DNA from: LC029 sp036676475
GTDB taxonomy: Bacteria; Bacillota; Bacilli; Aneurinibacillales; RAOX-1
Assembly: GCA_036676475.1 (NCBI GenBank)
Contig: JAKFCU010000072.1
Span: forward strand, 1 to 56,082
Direction of reading: 5' to 3'
Length of the DNA stretch: 56,082 nucleotides
The notes beneath the pieces are model-generated. The model was not told where the DNA came from. It made no database searches and saw nothing but the letters and a program-made list of their open reading frames with translations. Below, one piece after another: positions 54,264 through 56,082 of the stretch; position 1 is the first letter of the stretch; every line of letters begins with the position of its first letter. The position numbers were made by a program, and so were the translations under genes.

Positions 54264-54334
54264 CAAACGTAAGTTCGAAAATATATTGACAAGAACAATA
54301 GTTCTGGTTATTATATTAATAAGATCATTTGTTC
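54264..54334 (+). promoter_or_regulatory. yneA promoter and LexA boxes
   Basis: TTGACA (54286-54291), 17 bases, TATTAT (54309-54314) form a good promoter for yneA. The spacer holds GAACAATAGTTC (54293-54304), a perfect GAAC-N4-GTTC LexA core. Two near matches flank it: CAAACGTAAGTTCG (54264-54277) and GATCATTTGTTC (54323-54334), each with one mismatch in the core. Confidence 0.85.
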
Positions 54335-54363
54335 GTATATTATAAAAAAGGGGATCGGATGAA

Positions 54364-54654
54364 ATGAGAGAAATACTTTTTGGACTAACGATGTTGCTAT
54401 TATTTTTCACTAGCGTGTATCATATCGTAACGGATATTAATTGGATGAATACGGCCGAGGCAAGCGCTTCGTCAGAATATATACAAGTTGTTGTTGAACC
54501 AGGAGACACTCTTTGGAGACTAGCAGATCTGCATAATGAAATGTATCAGGTAGGAATTCAGGAGATGATGAACTGGATACAAGAAGAAAACGATCTAGAT
54601 GGACCTTTTCTTTATCCTGGACAAGTCTTAAAAATCCCGAATACTCATAAATAG
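54364..54654 (+). CDS. yneA: Cell division suppressor YneA
   Basis: SOS-induced protein that delays septation. 96 residues: one membrane helix (EILFGLTMLLLFFTSVYHIV) and a LysM domain (VVVEPGDTLWRLADLH, ending FLYPGQVLKIP), so the wall-binding part is outside the membrane. GGGGATCGG serves as ribosome site. In B. subtilis yneB (a recombinase-like gene) follows; here ynzC follows directly. Confidence 0.92.
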   Translation: MREILFGLTMLLLFFTSVYHIVTDINWMNTAEASASSEYIQVVVEPGDTLWRLADLHNEMYQVGIQEMMNWIQEENDLDGPFLYPGQVLKIPNTHK

Positions 54655-54714
54655 ACTTGCAGGTATTCTCTATGGTATAATACTTAGACACTTATTAGAG
54701 AGGAGACGATTCAT

Positions 54715-54942
54715 TTGGTTAATCCTGAGAAGATTGAACGAATCAATGAATTGGCTCGTAAAGCAAAAAAATCGGGATTGAATGAAAGAGAAAAAATAGA
54801 ACAGGAATCCTTAAGACAGGAATATATACAAGCTGTGAGATCATCACTGAAGGCAAATTTGGATTCTCTTAAAATTGTGGATGAAGAAGGAAACGTACTT
54901 AAGGAATACGGTGAACATAAACTTAAAAAAAATATACATTAA
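54715..54942 (+). CDS. ynzC: DUF896 family protein YnzC
   Basis: 75-residue two-helix protein (PEKIERINELARKAKKSG, LNEREKIEQESLRQEYI, a DSLKIVDEEGN tail) of the DUF896 family, function unknown, SOS-regulated in B. subtilis as part of the yneA operon. TTG start with GAGGAG. A TATAAT at about 54675 suggests a separate promoter in the 60-base gap. Confidence 0.9.
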   Translation: MVNPEKIERINELARKAKKSGLNEREKIEQESLRQEYIQAVRSSLKANLDSLKIVDEEGNVLKEYGEHKLKKNIH

Positions 54943-54948
54943 TCCTGA

Positions 54949-54976
54949 TCCATCACGCAATGTGGTGGTTTTTTTT
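54949..54976 (+). terminator. Terminator of ynzC
   Basis: ccatcac - gcaat - gtggtgg followed by a long T run. Confidence 0.85.
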
Positions 54977-55085
54977 ATTAAGATGAACCTGTAAGTAAAC
55001 TTGTAGCAGTTGTTGAAGCAACCTTAGGTGCTTTTTTATATCGTCATCTGTATTAATGACATTTAAATAAGCTAATATTATTAAA

Positions 55086-55112
55086 AATTGAACTGTATAC
55101 TACAGTTCAATT
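55086..55112. promoter_or_regulatory. 27-bp palindrome of unknown role upstream of rtp
   Basis: aattgaactgta (55086-55097), tac, tacagttcaatt (55101-55112): 12-bp perfect arms with a 3-base centre. There is no T run, so it is not a classical terminator. No gene starts nearby; rtp begins about 380 bases on. The rest of 54943-55493 contains no supported gene. Confidence 0.6.
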
Positions 55113-55493
55113 CTTGTATCTAACCCAGGTGCCGTTAACGGAATGACGAACGGGTAAGATCTGAGGGTTCTGCTGGTTTTTTAATCCATCGTTTCCTCTC
55201 ATAGCAATGGTAGTAACGTTAGCACTCATAGAAGGTCTCTTTGTGCATACTGATCAAGCATCAGTCCTGAAGGGGTCTCGGGTTATTTGATACGTTGCAA
55301 ATTATCAAAAAGTAATATTCACAAAATGTTAAATGGTTTTCTATTTATGATTCTTATCCTACAAAACTGATTATACAAAATTCCGAGCAAAAAGTTTATA
55401 AGGAAAGAAGGATATCGAAGAGAGAGGGGAGAATACACTAAGAACGTGGGTTCGTTTAACATTTGGTGATTGTTACATTTAGGAGGGAGAAGG

Positions 55494-55868
55494 ATGAAGG
55501 AATACGAAAGCAGGGGGTTCGTAATTAAGCAACGAGCATTTATCAAGGCGTATTTGATTCACTTGATCGATCGTCAAAAAGATTATGGATGGAACTATTT
55601 AGAGGAAATAAGATCTGCCTTTGATCCATTTGGATTCAAGCCAACAACAACAGAAGTTTATCGCTGTCTGCATGAATTGGTCGATGAGGGTATTCTTTAT
55701 AGAGTGAAGAGGCCAAAACAGGGAGCAGAATACCAAGAGGTGGTCCTGTATAAATTCAGTGACGAAGGATGGGAGAAGGCAAAGCTCTATAAACAGCAGG
55801 TTAAAATCGATCTGGATCGGAGCATAGCCTTGCTACAGCAAGCGGTAAAAAAGATCTATAAGGGGTAA
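55494..55868 (+). CDS. rtp: Replication terminator protein Rtp
   Basis: Winged-helix dimer that binds Ter sites and arrests replication forks in one direction in Bacillus. 124 residues (122 in B. subtilis). Shared with B. subtilis Rtp as I remember it: GF-x-VKQRAF-x-K, GFKP-x-x-TEVYR-x-LHEL-x-D-x-GIL, GA-x-x-QEVVLY-x-F and AKLYK-x-Q-x-K-x-x-LDR. The long last helix for dimerisation is present. I chose ATG 55494, seven bases after AGGAGGGAG. It belongs to the PadR-like superfamily, so a PadR regulator is the alternative, but the match along the whole length makes Rtp much likelier. Confidence 0.87.
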   Translation: MKEYESRGFVIKQRAFIKAYLIHLIDRQKDYGWNYLEEIRSAFDPFGFKPTTTEVYRCLHELVDEGILYRVKRPKQGAEYQEVVLYKFSDEGWEKAKLYKQQVKIDLDRSIALLQQAVKKIYKG

Positions 55869-56041
55869 GTTATTGCTGATCATGATGGTAGCTATTGGCT
55901 CCTGTATTAAGAAGATTTAATGGAGGAAATAATCCGCTGCCATGTTATTTACTTCCGAGAAGTGGGAACCTGTTTAAGTCATTTGAGCTATTCAAAATTA
56001 GGATTGAAATACAGGATGTTATTATGTCAACGCGAACATCC

Positions 56042-56064
56042 CCCTTGTTAGTCCATAACAAGGG
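56042..56064. terminator. Hairpin at the right edge
   Basis: cccttgtta - gtcca - taacaaggg, 9-bp arms, no clear T run. It may be a terminator for a gene beyond the window. Nothing else is recognised in 55869-56082. Confidence 0.4.
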
Positions 56065-56082
56065 AGATCATGTGGTACTATC

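Noticed and set aside
55494..55868. PadR-type transcriptional regulator
   Set aside because: The fold is related, but similarity to Rtp runs through the whole protein including the dimer helix and the wing, and the length agrees within two residues.
1..56082. CRISPR array, prophage or complete insertion sequence
   Set aside because: No regularly spaced repeats, no integrase or full transposase, and no terminal inverted repeats with target duplications were seen. The weak phage-head-like end at 34917-35207 stands alone.

Overview
This window comes from an endospore-forming member of the Bacillales. The evidence is a run of Bacillus-type chromosomal genes (spoVK, hflX, ynbB, glnR, glnA, lexA, yneA, ynzC), a replication terminator protein gene (rtp) at the right edge, a DUF1657 spore-type small protein, strong AGGAGG-type ribosome sites with occasional TTG/GTG starts, and moderate-to-low GC. 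I cannot name the genus. No tRNA, rRNA or CRISPR array was seen.

Layout. 0-8 kb: lipid metabolism (PlsC-like acyltransferase, PgsA-like and PssA-like phosphatidyltransferases, a lipid kinase next to the deleted remnant of a second one), an alkaline-phosphatase-superfamily enzyme, a frameshifted class II aldolase and a DedA protein. 8-10 kb: an alpha/beta hydrolase flanked by fragments. 10.3-15.4 kb: a two-gene operon of more GC-rich codon use, encoding a giant BcrA/BadF-type activase fused to a DUF2229 region, plus an HgdB-like partner. 15.5-25.8 kb: a decayed belt of small proteins and broken genes (YitT without its tail, Uma2, YkoP-like, DUF421, alpha/beta hydrolase, S-layer-type and helicase fragments) that surrounds an intact arsenic operon arsR-aquaporin-arsC. 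26-33 kb: a very large secreted modular glycosidase (three CBM3, four FnIII, one GH44 catalytic domain), a sensor kinase/response regulator pair and a CPBP membrane protease. 33-42 kb: a second belt of decay (stalk-domain/PrcB protein with a nonsense codon, AIM24 fragment, frameshifted secreted protein) with intact patatin, DUF1189 and XRE-regulator genes. 42.1-45.3 kb: a UPF0175/DUF3368 toxin-antitoxin pair followed by a TOTE-type primase-helicase gene carrying an internal deletion. 45.4-55.9 kb: the conserved core spoVK, LCP protein, kinase-like protein, hflX, ynbB, glnRA, DUF456, lexA/yneA, ynzC and rtp.

How the parts work together. glnRA carries an exact GlnR/TnrA operator just upstream of a consensus promoter. 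yneA has a consensus promoter with a LexA box in its spacer, facing lexA. The ars operon has an 18-bp palindrome inside its promoter and no ArsB/Acr3 pump, so arsenite would have to leave through the aquaporin. The presence of rtp, together with the spoVK-glnA-lexA order, suggests a location toward the replication terminus, which fits the density of broken and inserted genes.

On the search for a new system: I see no intact, clearly undescribed multi-gene system. The best leads are the decaying TOTE primase-helicase family (three traces) next to a toxin-antitoxin pair; the activase/dehydratase-like pair without its own metabolic genes; the pump-less ars operon; and an unexplained 27-bp palindrome upstream of rtp. 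All names rest on recognition of motifs and remembered family members, not on searches.
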